From: Bretschneidera sinensis
Taxonomy: Eukaryota > Streptophyta > Magnoliopsida > Brassicales > Akaniaceae
NCBI GenBank assembly: GCA_023935145.1
Contig: CM043699.1
Span: forward strand, 58,606,638-58,670,637
Length of the DNA stretch: 64,000 nucleotides
Reading direction: 5' to 3'
Below, in pieces: positions 23,035 to 33,990 of the stretch (positions within the stretch are counted from its first letter, which is position 1; each line of letters opens with the position of its first letter). Position numbers and translations under genes: made by a program. The notes beneath the pieces are model-generated. The model had not been told where the DNA came from. It worked only from the letters and a program-made list of their open reading frames with translations, and made no database searches.

Positions 23035-24909
23035 CTACTTGGAGAAAACTAACCCTATAGGGGCTAGTGAGCAAACCAGTCCGGAAGTTATGGAGCATCG
23101 CATCAATGAGAGTTCGGTTCAGGTAGAGCAAGGGAGGTAAGAGGGTTCAGACCAAGTAGAGCCCTTGAATGAAGGCCATGCTCAAGGCACTCAAAAGGAG
23201 GCTGAACTGGAAGAGGTTGATGCAGCAAGTCAGAATGACTACCAGCTCACAAGGGACCGAGAAAGGAGGGTAGTGAGACCACCTTTGAGATATGGGTATG
23301 CGGATGCTAATGTAGTAGCTCCTTGGATAGAAGGAGAGGTTAAACCAAAAACTTACACAGATGCCATGGAGTGTAAAGATTCATCAAAGTGGCAGCTAGC
23401 TATGGAGGAAGAAATGGATTCTTTGAGGAAGAACAACTCTTGGGAATTAGTTCCCAAACCAGAAAAGCAAAGAGTTGTGGATTGTAGATGGATCTACAAG
23501 ATCAAAGAAGGGAATACTCCAAGAGATAAAGTCCAGTATAAAGCTAGGCTAGTGACGAAGGGGTTCACATAAAAAAAAGGCATAGATTTCACCGAAATCT
23601 TCTCATCGGTTGTGAAGTACAAGATGATATGGATAGTGTTAGCATTGGTGGTCTAATTTGATTGGGAAATTGAGCAAATGGATGTGAAGACAGTGTTCTT
23701 ACATGGAGAGCTCGATGAGACCATTTACATGAGGTAACCTGAAGGCTATGAGGAATGAAGGCAGGGAGAGTTGGTGTGCAAATTGAAGAAATCTCTCTAT
23801 GGCCTGAAGCAATCACCTTGGCAATGGAATAAGAGGTTTGATTCCTTTGTAATTAACTCGGGTTTTATGAGGAGCTACTATAATTCGTGCTTGTACTACA
23901 AGGGGCAGAAGGTTGAGGAAGTGGTGATCATCCTCATCTATGTTGATGATATGTTGCTGGTTGGGAGCAACATGGAGAGGATAAGGAAATTGAAGGCTCA
24001 ACTTAGTGAGGAATTTGAGATGAAGGATCTTGGCCATGCACAGAAGATCCTTGGGATGTGTATCATCCGAGAAAGGGAGAGAAACAGATTGAAGATCTCT
24101 CAAACTTCTTACATAGAGATGATGATATCTAAGTTCTCTATGGAAGATAGCAAACTAGTAAAGGTTCCTTTTGCTAGTCATTTCAAGTTCTCCAGCGATC
24201 AATGTCTGAGATCATAGGCGAAGAAGAAGGAAATGGAAAAAATCCCTTATTCTAGTGTTGTTGGTTCTGTTATGTTCACCATGGTAAGCACTAGACCTGA
24301 TTTTGCTCATGCAATAAGTGTTCTCAGCAGGTTTATGAGTAATCCTGGAAAGAAGCATTGGCTTGGGTGAAGTGGTTGCTGAGGTACTTGAAGGGAAGCC
24401 TAGAAGTAGGGTTGGTTTATGAGAAAAGGGGTAAATCCATCTACCTTGAGGGTTTTGCGGATTCGAACTATGGAGTAGACCAGGATAAAAGGAGATCGAT
24501 TACCTCTTACTTCTTCAACTTAAACGGATGTTGTGTAAGTTGGAAGGCTCAGTTGCAGCCTGTGGTAGCACTCTTAACAACCGAGGTTGAGTACATAACG
24601 GCTACGAAGGCGATTAAGGAAGCTATGTGGTGCAAAGGGTTGCTGGAAGAGTTAAAGGTACTAGAGGAGCAGGTTGTGGCGTTTTCGGATAGTCAAAGTG
24701 CATTGAACTTGTGTAAGAATATGATGTTCCATGAGAGGACAAAACACATGGATGTTCGGTACCATTTCATTCGAGAAAATGTTACGAAAGGATGCATCCA
24801 TGTGGACAAGGTAGCCACGGAAGAAAACATTGCAGATTTAGGTACTAAAGTTCTACCTCTAAGTAAGTTCAATCATTGCCTTGGACTACTTAGGATTGGA
24901 GTCGGTTGA
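23035..24909 (+). pseudogene. C2 reverse transcriptase and RNase H, RT middle retained
   Basis: The linker ends near 23260. RT begins WQLAMEEEMDSLRKNNSWEL (about 23390). The VDVKT-like block at 23675 (MDVKTVFLHGELDE) and KKSLYGLKQSP at about 23785 are the parts missing from C1, C3 and C4. The catalytic box is YVDD at about 23938. RNase H runs 24358-24909 with FADSNYG, the TTEVEY block and DSQSAL, ending LGLLRIGVG. Stops near 23100, 23570, 23655 and 24216 and small frameshifts make it inactive. Confidence 0.88.
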
Positions 24910-24989
24910 TTGATGACTCAAGATGAGTTTGGATCCTGTAGTTCTCTGCACAATGGTTCAGGTTTAAACACTTAGACAAAGGTAGAGAT

Positions 24990-25960
24990 TGTTTATATTT
25001 GTCTAAGGTTTAAACATGGTTTCAACATGGTTAAATTTTAAACCAAGGTTGAAAGAATAAATTTCAGCATGTTAAAGAAGTGCATACAAGTGTGCGCGAC
25101 ACCTTGGAGTAAGACAAATGTAGGCACACTAGTGTGTGCGCCGAAGCATGCAAGCTGGAAAGCATGTGCATCAGGTCAAGCCACGGCCTAGCTTTGTCTA
25201 GGCTACAGCACACAGCATGGAGGAATGCTGGAGGAAGGCCAGGCCGTGACACACCCTACCCCAGGCCGCGGCTCAAAGAGTGGCAGCAAGTGTGCCCTGT
25301 TTCAGGCCGCACCTTACCCTGTTTCAGGCCGCACCTTGAAGGCACACATAGTCCATTTCATTCAGCCTTTGTTAAGTGCGTGGATACATGTCCAAAATGC
25401 ATAGGATCACTAAGGATTGATCAAGGGCCATGGTTGAGTGGTCATCAAGATCTAAGGGTGGAGATTGACTCTCAAGATTAGACAAGAAGTTGGTGCACTA
25501 TATAAAGGGTCACCTAGCTTCATTCTTAATATAACATTGTGACATAATTTGAGATCAATTGTAAAGAGTGACAGACATACAAGAGAGAATTATGTGAGAG
25601 TGCAAAAACACAAAACACAAGAGGGACTCATTGTAGTGAGGCTAGTTGTAAAGAGAGAGTAGTATAGATTTGATACAGAGCATTGTAATAGTTCTTATCA
25701 TCTTTTTTCTTCTCTTCTTGGTTTCTTTAAGAACTTAAGGTTTCTTAAAGAGGGTTGCTGGATTGTAAAGAACCATTGATTTAGTGTAGAGAGTTCAGAG
25801 GAACTCATGGGGACGTAGGTCATTGTCGAACCTCGATAACAAATTGCTTGTCTTCTTTTCTTTCTTGCTTTCGATTGTTGTATTTCTTTCTAAAAGTCAT
25901 TCTAGACTTGGGTGTTTGGAAGATCACCACCTGGGCATCTTGTCAAGGTGATTTCCAACA
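24990..25960 (+). repeat. C2 LTR, first copy
   Basis: TGTTTATATTTG...TTTCCAACA, 971 bp, after a PPT-like AAAGGTAGAGAT. The word region at 25168-25345 has several GGCCGCGG/GGCCGCACC words. TATATAAAGGG lies at about 25499. The start of the word region aligns with gypsy LTR2. Confidence 0.9.
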
Positions 25961-25998
25961 ATGGGTTTGGGTTTAATCACTTAGACAAAGGTAGAGAT
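25961..25998 (+). other. 38-bp PPT segment between two LTRs
   Basis: ATGGGTTTGGGTTTAATCAC...AAAGGTAGAGAT is the sequence normally found just before the 3' LTR (compare 32336-32373 in C3). Here it sits directly after an LTR end and leads straight into another LTR. Confidence 0.85.
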
Positions 25999-26974
25999 TA
26001 TTGGTATTTGTCTAAGGTAAACATGGTTTGAAAGAGTTTAGCATCAGGTCTTGGCGTCTCGGCTCAAGGTGTGTGCGCCTCAGCCTCCAGGAAGACCAAA
26101 AGTTGGGTGAGGGGGCTGTGCACCATGGCCCAAGGAGTGTGCGCCATGGCCTGGCCTTGTGCGCTGTGGCTCAGCCACTCTAGGCCACGGCCTCCAGCAT
26201 GACATCAAAACATTCCCTTCTTCAGGCTGCGGCTTGCCCTGTTCTAGGCCACGGCTTGAAGGCACACTGATACTAATTTTCCAGCCTTTTGAAAGGTGTG
26301 TGGATGTATGATCAAAATGCACAGGATCACTTAGACTTGATGAAGGGCTATGGTTGATTAGTCTTTAAGATCTGTGGGTGGAGATTGACTTCAAGATTAG
26401 TTCAAGAAATGGTGCACTATATAAAGGGTCACCTAGATTCAATCTCAACAAGTATGACATAACATGTGATGACATGTGAGTGTGTGTGAAATAGAACACA
26501 TGGGTGTGTGAGAGTGAAAAGACACTAAACACAGGAGAGATCTCACTGTAGAGAGGCTGGATGTTTAGAGAGAGAGAGAGTAGTATAGATTAGGGATTCA
26601 AGGGAGTTTTAAGTGGAATTTTCTTGGGAAAAATTCCAGGGTAACTCAAGACCTTATCACTTTCTTTTCTCTCTTCTTTCGTTCTTCAAGAACGGTGTTA
26701 AGATCAAGATCAGATCATGTTCTTGAGGGTGATTCAAGAACGGTTAAGATCCATCTCTAATCGTGTTCTTGAAGAGGTATTACTGTAATTGTAAGAACCA
26801 TTGATTTAGTGCAGAGAGTTTGGAGGAACTCACGGGGGTGTAGGCACATTGCCGAACCTCGATAACAATTGCTTGTATTCTTTCCTGCTTCATTTGCGGT
26901 TTCTTTTCTTTACAAGTCATTCTAGACTTGGGTGGAAGATCACCACCTGGGCATCTTGATGTGGTTTCCCAACA
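25999..26974 (+). repeat. C2 LTR, second copy
   Basis: Starts TATTGGTATTTG, a degraded TGTTGG, and ends TTTCCCAACA. Words of GTGCGCCATGGCC type lie at 26041-26265. TATATAAAGGG is near 26418. CAAGAAC/GTTCTTG hairpin repeats (26685-26780) occur inside this LTR. Confidence 0.85.
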
Positions 26975-27186
26975 CTACTCTTTTAAAACAAAGTTGTTAG
27001 CAACCAATATAAGGCCATAGGCCCTTTAATGAAGTCCAATAAACAAAATACATGATTCAGTTTATCATCTAAATCCAAAACATATGGGTCCAATGATTTA
27101 GGAAAAACCAAAGATCCACTAGGCCTAAAACTCACTTATACTTTAATGGATGAACATTTTAAAAATGAATGAAGAAAATCTTTTTG

Positions 27187-27247
<61 letters not shown>

Positions 27248-27398
27248 GATGCATTGATATTAAACCTAGCATGACATTAATGATATAATTAATCAAATCA
27301 AACATATTATCATTTCATAGGTTCAACCAAACAATTAAATTAAAGTTATCCTATATGTAACACTTATAGATATAGAAGCATGCCTTTTATTTAATTTA
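26975..27398. other. Unassigned AT-rich sequence
   Basis: Between the C2 LTR and the inverted-repeat transposon. No coding signal or element match is seen apart from the (TA)n run. It may be older host sequence. Confidence 0.5.
27188..27245. repeat. (TA)n microsatellite
   Basis: About 29 uninterrupted TA units. Confidence 0.98.
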
Positions 27399-27573
27399 GG
27401 TTAAATTACACTACACGACCTCTAAATTCACTGAAATGACAGTAACATACTAAACCTTTTTAAAACCCCTAATTCACCCCAAAACATCAATTTTCACCAT
27501 CAAGCAGGCCCAAAATGAATTATTTTTTTTTTAAGAATCAAAATTTTAATTTGATATTACTTTTCATGATAAC

Positions 27574-28341
27574 TGTTGGGATTTGTCCAAGAATTAAACA
27601 AGGGAAAAATTTAGCATCAGGTTAGTCTTGTGCACCATGGCCAAGCCTTGTGCGTCGCGGCCTTCCGCAACTCCAGAAGCTCCCCCCTTTAGGTCGTGCC
27701 ATGGCTCAGCCTTGGGTGCCGCGGCCCCCAAAAGATGGTGGTCTTGTGCCTTATTGTGCGTCGTGGCCTACCCTGGCCTAAGTCGCGGCGCAAGGCACAC
27801 CTGACACCTTTGAATCAGCACTTTGAGATGGTGTGTGAGACTTGGTTAAACGCACAGGATTTCTTAGACTCTTAGAGAGCCATGGGTCTTCAGTTCTTGA
27901 GATCTAAGGACTGAGATTGATCTCAAAGATTGGATGAGGTGGTCATTACCCTATATAAAGGGTCATTTAGGAGCAATCACATGGGTGAGACAAGACAAGC
28001 GAGATCAAGTGTGAGAGTGCAAAGACACAAAACACAAGAGAGACTCATTGAAGAGAGGTTGGTTGCTTAGAGAGAGAGTAATATAGATTGGGGATTCAAG
28101 GGCTTTGTAATTAGAATTTTCTTAGGAAAAATTCCAGGGAAACATTTAGTTCTTATAACTTTCTTTTTCTCTTCTTTCATTCTTCAAGAACAAGAGGGTT
28201 CTTGAAGAGGTTGTTGAACCTCGATAACAATTGCTTATGTTCTCTTTTATTCTTTGATTCTTGTTTCTGTTTGTACAAGTTATTCTGGACTTGGGTGTTT
28301 GGAAAGATCACAACCTGGGCATAGAGGGTGATTTTCCAACA
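27574..28341 (+). repeat. C3 5' LTR
   Basis: TGTTGGGATTTG...TTTTCCAACA, 768 bp. GTGC(G/A)YCRYGGCC words lie at 27620-27800 and CCCTATATAAAGGG at 27949-27962. Confidence 0.9.
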
Positions 28342-28342
28342 G

Positions 28343-28354
28343 TGGTATCAGAGC
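28343..28354 (+). other. C3 primer-binding site (initiator tRNA-Met)
   Basis: TGGTATCAGAGC, one base after the LTR end, perfectly complementary to the 3' end of plant initiator tRNA-Met. Confidence 0.9.
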
Positions 28355-28579
28355 TCAGTTCCAAGAATCAAAGGATTCTTTGGTGGTGAAATAGTGGGCA
28401 TCCAAGCAAGAATCAAAGGAAACTTCTTGGGAGATTCAAGAATGGTGTTGAGATTAAGAGTTGACCGGGTTCTTGAGGTTCAAGAACAGTGTTGAGTTCA
28501 AGATTTGATCGTGTTCTTGATGTTTAGAAGTTGGAAAGCAATTGTGGGTGCTGGATAAATCTGGGATTTTCTCCGTAAG
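28355..28579 (+). other. C3 leader with CAAGAAC/GTTCTTG repeats
   Basis: Two repeats (about 28430-28480 and 28482-28525) pair TTCAAGAA/TTCAAGAAC with GTTCTTGA around a GATC-containing centre. No coding signal. Confidence 0.6.
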
Positions 28580-29330
28580 ATGGGTTCAAACTTCATTGTT
28601 GAGAAGTTTGATGGAAAGGGAGACTTTGCCCTTTGGAAGCGAAAAATCAAAGCGGTTCTTATGCAACAAAAAGGTGGACATGGCGATTGGAGAAGATATA
28701 GATGTTCCAACAAGTATCACGGAGCTCCAACGGAATAAGATGAAGAAGATGGCATACATCACCATCTTTCTGCACATATCGGATAGTGTGACAAGGGAAT
28801 GTGGAGACACGGAAGATCCAGCTGCCATTTGGAAGAAACTAGATGAGCTATTTCTTACCAAAATATATCTTCTGAAATGAATCTTTGCTTTTAAAATGGA
28901 TCCTAATAAAGAGTTGCAAGACAATCTTGCTGTGTTTAATAAACTAGTTCAAGATTTGGCTAGTTGTAGTATAACATTCCCGGATGAACAATTGGCTATT
29001 ATGTTATTGAATTCTCTTCCTGATTATTTTGAAAGTTTGATTAATGCTATTGAATATGTAAGAGATATACTAACCAAAGAAATTGTGATCAATGTTATAA
29101 GGGCTCATGATTTCAAAGCCAAGATGAGGGGAAGCATCAAGTGGGGAAGGGATGTTCGTTAGAGAAAGGCCAGCAACTCAGTATGGCAGCAACATCTATG
29201 GCTACTACTAGGACAAACCAAAGGGTAGAGGACAAAGTTATGGGAGAGTGCACTCTAAACTGAGATTTAGAGGAAAGAGATACTACTACTACTATAAAGA
29301 GGGTCATTTCAAGAAAGATTGCTAGAAGAT
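28580..29330 (+). pseudogene. C3 gag
   Basis: ATG 28580 gives MGSNFIVEKFDGKGDFALW. A one-base insertion in AACAAAAAGG (about 28670) shifts the frame and a TGA follows LLK near 28877. The middle of gag missing from C1 and C4 is present (28896-29130, LAIMLLNSLPDYFESL). The nucleocapsid keeps YKEGHFKKDC but has Tyr where the first two knuckle Cys should be. Confidence 0.85.
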
Positions 29331-29460
29331 AATGAGGGATGAGAAAGGAAGAGGCCATACCAACAATGGAGAGGCTTTAGTTGCCAAATAAGAACAGCAA
29401 GATGATGTTCTTGTTGTGTGCTCAAATGTGAGCAAGTGGCAGGGTAGTGAGAGATAAATC

Positions 29461-31143
29461 TTGGATTTTGGGTGCACTTATCACATGTGTCCTCACCGGG
29501 ATTGGTTCAAGAATTTCAAGGAAACCAATGATGGAAAGGTTTTCTTAGGGAATGATACTTCTTACCAAGTGAGGGGTATAGGAGACATCCAGTTAAGGAT
29601 GTTTGATAGAGTAACAAGGCTGCTGTGGAATGTGAGATATCTTTCGGATTTGAGAAAAAATTTGATCTCATTGGGGCAGCTGGATTCCATAGGGTACACA
29701 TACAAAGCAGAGGGAGGAAATATCAAGGTAACCAAGGGATCTTTGATAGTGATCAAAGCAGCAATAAAGGATGGTCTCTATGAGATGATCGAAGACACAA
29801 ACATCAAGGATCAAGCAGCAAGCTTGATGGTTGAGATGGATAAAGTAGTACTTTGGCACAATTGCTCGGGACCTATGAGCGAAAAGGAGCTGCAACTTCT
29901 CAACAAGAATGGTTTACTTGATGGTGTCAAGGTAGAAAAACTTGATTTCTGCGAATGTTGCGTTCTTGGGAAGCAACATCGGGTCAACTTCAACACCGGA
30001 GTGCACAAATCAAAGGGTATTCTTGACTACATTCATGCCAATCTTTGGGGACCGGCAAGAACACCAACACAGGGACGTAATCTTTACTTTCTGTCTTTAA
30101 TTTAGGATTATTCTAGAAAGGTTTGCGTTTATTTGCTTAAAAATAAATCAGATGCTTCGAATAAATTTGTGGTGTGGAAAAAGCTGGAAGAAACTAAAAC
30201 AGGTAAGGTAGTTAAGGTGTTAAGAACTGATAATGGCTTAGAATTTTTTAATAAGTAATTTGACAAATTCTGTGAGTTAAATGGCATTCTAAGACATAGA
30301 ATCGTTGTGGAAACCCCTCAGCAAAATGAAGTTGCTGAGAGGATGAATAGGACACTTATGGAAAAGGTTAGCTGCACGTTAATTGGTTCCAGATTACCCA
30401 AATGTTTTTGGGGGGAAGTGGTGTCTACTGTTGCATATTTGGTTAATAGATCACCCTTTAGGGCTGTGAACCTTAAAACTCCCAAGGAGATGTGGAGTGG
30501 AAAACCCCCTGAGTTAAGCAACCTTAGGACTTTTGGATGTGCTGCGTTTGCACATCAAAAGAATGATAAACTTAGCCCAAGATCTAGAAGGTGTGTGTTT
30601 CTAGGATATGGTGAAAGGCTTAAGGGGTATAGGTTGTGGTCCTTAGAACTAAAAGGAATGATACTCATAATAAGTAGGGATGTCATTTTTAATGAGCATG
30701 TATTTCCCTATTTGGAGAAAACTAACCCTGTAAGGGATAGTGGGCAAACCAGCCCGGTATTTGTGGAGCATAGCATCAAGGAAAATTCAGTTCAGGTAGA
30801 GCAAGGAAGGCAAGAGGGTTCGGACCAAGTAGAGCCCATTGATGAAGGCCAAGCTCAAGACACTCATGAGGAGGCTAAACTAGAAGGGGATGATATAGGA
30901 AATCAGAATGATTATCAGCTCACAAGGGACCGAGAAGGAAGGCTGGTCAGACCACCTTTGAGATATAGTTTTATGGATGCTAATGTAGCAGCTCCTTATA
31001 CAGAAGGAGGGAGTGAACCAGAAACTTACATTGATGCCATGGGATGTAAGGATTTGTCAAGATGGAAGCTAGTTATGGAGGAGGAAATGCGTTCTTTAAG
31101 GAAGAACAACTCTTGGGAACTGGTGCACATTCCAGGAAAATAG
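29461..31143 (+). pseudogene. C3 protease end, GAG-pre-integrase, integrase and RT start
   Basis: Reads LDFGCTYHM where the protease site should read D-S/T-G, so the site is altered. Integrase: CECCVLGKQHR, YIHANLWGP with Asn for the first catalytic Asp (about 30033), a stop after FLSLI (30103), RTDNGLEF (about 30225), and QQNEVAERMNRT with the Glu present (about 30320). The reading is open from 30307 to 31143 through RDREGRLVRPPLRY and the RT start MRSLRKNNSWELVH, then stops at TAG 31141. Confidence 0.88.
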
Positions 31144-31757
31144 AGAGTTATAGATTGTAAGTGGATTTACACGATCAAAGAAAGGAACCCTCTGGGGGAT
31201 GAAGTCTGGTATAAGGCTAGGCTAGTGGCGAAGGGGTTCACATAAAGAGAAGGTATAGATTTCACAAAAATTTCCTCACCAGTTGTGCCCAAGGTGGAGG
31301 AAATGGTGATTATCCTCATCTATGTCAATGATATGCTGTTGGTTGGTAGCAACAGGGAGAGAATAGGAAAATGGAAGTCTCAACTTAGTTCAGAGTTTGA
31401 GATAAAGGATCTTGGCCATGCACAAAAGATCCTTGGGATGAGTATAATTCGGGAAAATGAGAGAAACATATTGAAGATTTCTCAGACTTCCTACATAGAA
31501 AAAATGATATCTAAGTTTTCTATGGAAGATAGCAAACCAGTGAAGGTTCCTCTTGTTAGTCATTTCAAGTTCTTTAGTGATCAATGTTCGAGATTAGATA
31601 AGGAGAAGAAGGAAATAGAAAAGTTCCCTTCCTCTAGTGCGGTTAGATCAGTCATGTTCATGATGGTAAGAACTAAACCCGACATTTCTCATGCAATGAA
31701 TGTTCTCAGCAGGTTTATGATTAATCCCGAAAAGGAGCATTGGCTCGGGATGAAGTG
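31144..31757 (+). pseudogene. C3 reverse transcriptase with central deletion
   Basis: SSPVVP is joined directly to KVEEMVIILIYVNDMLLVG, so the sequence coding the RT middle (kept in C2 at about 23612-23909) is absent and YVDD reads YVND. The join differs by three bases from that of C1 and C4. The remainder (KDLGHAQKILGM, KPDISHAMNVLSRF) is open to 31758. Confidence 0.88.
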
Positions 31758-32292
31758 ATTACTGAGGTACTTGAAGGGAAGCTCAGATGTGGGGCTTGTT
31801 TACAAGAAGAGGGGTAAGTCCATCTGTCTTGAAGATTATGCGGATTCGGACTATGGAGCAGACCGGGATAAAAGAAGATCGATTACCTCCTACTTCTTTA
31901 ACTTAAACGGATGCTGTATAAGTTGGAAGGCTCAGTTGTAGCCGGTGGTAGCACTCTCAACAACCGAGGTAGAGTATATAGCGACAACAAAAGCCATTAA
32001 GGGGGCTATATGGTGCAAAGGGTTGTTGGAAGAGTTGAAGGTCCTAAAAGAGCAGGAGGTGGTGTCTTCGGATAGCCAAAGTGCATTACGTTTGTGTAAG
32101 AATCCGGTGTTCCATGAGAGGACCAAGCATATAGATGTTCGGTATCATTTCATTCAGGAAAATGTTATGAAAGGATACATTCATGGGAACAAAGTCACAA
32201 CGGAAGAAAATCCTGTAGATTTAGGTACTAAAGTTCTACCTCTAAGAAAGTTCAATCATTGCCTTAGACTTCTTAGGATTGGAGTCGGTTGA
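31758..32292 (+). pseudogene. C3 RNase H
   Basis: Full-length compared with C1: RYLKGSSDVGLVYKKRG, YADSDYGADRDKRR, then a stop (TAG 31939) and TTEVEYIA...DSQSALRLCKN...LRLLRIGVG. Confidence 0.85.
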
Positions 32293-32360
32293 TATGGTGA
32301 CTCAATTTGAGTTTGGATCCTGAGTTTTCTGCACAATGGGTTTGGGTTTAATTGCTTACA

Positions 32361-32373
32361 CAAAGGTAGATAT
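32361..32373 (+). other. C3 polypurine tract
   Basis: CAAAGGTAGATAT directly before the 3' LTR; plus-strand DNA synthesis starts here in this family. C2 has AAAGGTAGAGAT at the same place. Confidence 0.75.
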
Positions 32374-32712
32374 TGTTGGGATTTTTCTAAGAATTAAACA
32401 AGGGAAAAATTTAGCATCAGGTCAGCCTTGTGCGCCGCGGCCTTTAGCAGCTCCAGAAGCTCCCCTCTCCAGACCGTGCCGCGGATCAGCTTTGGGAGCC
32501 ACGACCCCCATAAGATGGTGGTTTTGTGCCCTGTTGTGTGTCGTGGTGCAAGGTACACCTGACACCTTTAAATCAGCACTTTGAGATGGTGCGTGAGACT
32601 TGGTTAAAACGCACAGGATTACTTAAACTCTTAGAGAGCCATGGGTCTTTAGTTCTTGAGATCTAAGGGTTGAGATTGATCTCAAAGATTGGATGAGGTG
32701 GTCATTGCTCTA
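32374..32712 (+). repeat. C3 3' LTR, first part
   Basis: TGTTGGGATTTTTCTAAG to GGTCATTGCTCTA. Interrupted by C4 at its CTCTATATAAAGG promoter; it continues at 37944. Confidence 0.9.
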
Positions 32713-33516
32713 TGTTGGAAATCACCCACAAGATGCCCAGGTGGTGATCTTCCAAACACCCAAGTCTAGAATGACTTATAATAAAACCAAAACAAAATAG
32801 GAATCAAACCAATCAAAGAAAGAACACAAGCAATTGTTATCGAGGTTCGACAATGTGCCTACGTTCCCGTGAGCTCCTCTGAGCCCTCTGCACTAAATCA
32901 ATGAGTTCTTACAAGTTAAAGCAACACCTTTTCAAGAAACCTCTACTTCTTGAAGAACGAAAGAAGAGTGATAAGGACTTGAGTTACCCTGGAATTTTCT
33001 CCCAAGAAAATTCCATTTACAAGGCCCTTGAATCCCCAATCTATACTACTCTCTCTCTAAATAACCAGTCTCTCTTGAATGAGTATCTTCTATATTTAGT
33101 GTCTTTGCACTCTCACACACCCATGTGTTCTATTTAACACACATTCACATGTCATTCCCATCACACCTCTCTTGTTGAAATGATTGTCACACTCTTGAAT
33201 GGCTCCTAGATGACCCTTTATATAGGGCAATGATTTCCTCATCCAATCTTAGAGATCAATCTCCACCCTTAGATCTCAAGAACCAAAGACCCATGGCTCT
33301 CTAAGAGTCTAAGTAATCCTGTGCATTTTAACCATGCTCCATGCACCATCTGAAGTTGCTGGAAAAACTTGTCTCAGTGTGCCTGGCGCCGCGTCCCAAA
33401 ACAGGGCTGGCCATGGTGCACAACGGGGCCACACTTCTCCAGGTTCTGGGCTCCACAGCACACACCTGGCCAAAAGACTTCTCATTTCATGTTTGATCCT
33501 TAGACAAATACCAAAA
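32713..33516 (-). repeat. C4 3' LTR
   Basis: 804 bp on the left side: TGTTGGAAATCACCC at one end, AATACCAAAA (degraded CCAACA) at the other. CCTTTATATAGGG (33215-33227) is the TATA box on the minus strand. The word region lies at about 33354-33475. Confidence 0.9.
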
Positions 33517-33663
33517 ATCTCTACCTTTGCCTAAATGATTAAACCCGAACCTTTGTGCAGAAAACTCAGGATCCAAACTCAACTTGAGTAACTATTCATC
33601 CAACTCCAATCCTAAGAAGTCCAAGGCAATGATTGAACTTGCTTAGAGGTAGAACTTTAGTAC
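33517..33663 (-). other. C4 PPT and 3' untranslated segment
   Basis: ATCTCTACCTTTGCC next to the LTR is the minus-strand PPT GGCAAAGGTAGAGAT. The rest matches the post-pol segment of C2 and C3. Confidence 0.75.
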
Positions 33664-33990
33664 CTAATTTGTAGGATTTTCTTCCATTGCGACTTTGTCC
33701 ACATGAATGCATCCTTCTGTAACATTTTCCCGAATGAAATGATACCGAACATCCATATGCTTAGTCCTCTCATGGAACACTGGGTTCCAACATAAGTGCC
33801 ACGCACTTTGACTATCCGAAGACACAACCACCTGCTCTTTTAGAACCTTCCACTCGTCTAACAACCTTTTGCACCATATAGCCTCCTTTATGGCTTCTAT
33901 AGTCACTATGTACTCTGCTCTAGTTATTGAGAGTGCTACCACCAGCTGCCACCGAGCCTTCATGTACCTCATCAACCACTTCATCCCAAG
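33664..33990 (-). pseudogene. C4 RNase H with deletion
   Basis: MKWLMRYMK is joined to ARWQLVVAL, omitting the ADSDY-containing block exactly as in C1 (LRYVK to AQWQSVVAL). It continues with RAEYIVTIEA, DSQSAWHLC and ERTKHMDVRYHF. Confidence 0.88.

Larger units (their letters stand above)
21826..26974 (+). mobile_element. C2: Ty1/copia, 5' end missing, with duplicated 3' LTR
   Basis: C2 begins inside the protease/GAG-pre-integrase region directly after the LINE tail and runs through integrase, full-length RT and RNase H to an LTR, a 38-bp PPT segment and a second LTR. The 5' LTR, PBS and gag are missing. It keeps the RT middle and the first integrase Asp that C1, C3 and C4 have lost, so it represents a more complete lineage. 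Confidence 0.85.

Noticed and set aside
27188..27245. (TA)n run as a replication origin or matrix attachment site
   Set aside because: Simple repeats are common in plant intergenic DNA and nothing else here supports a function.
32336..32584. Small ORFs in copia LTR word regions (for example 25134-25481, 33334-33534, 37741-37923)
   Set aside because: They exist because the GC-rich words lack stops. No conservation between copies and no family signal.
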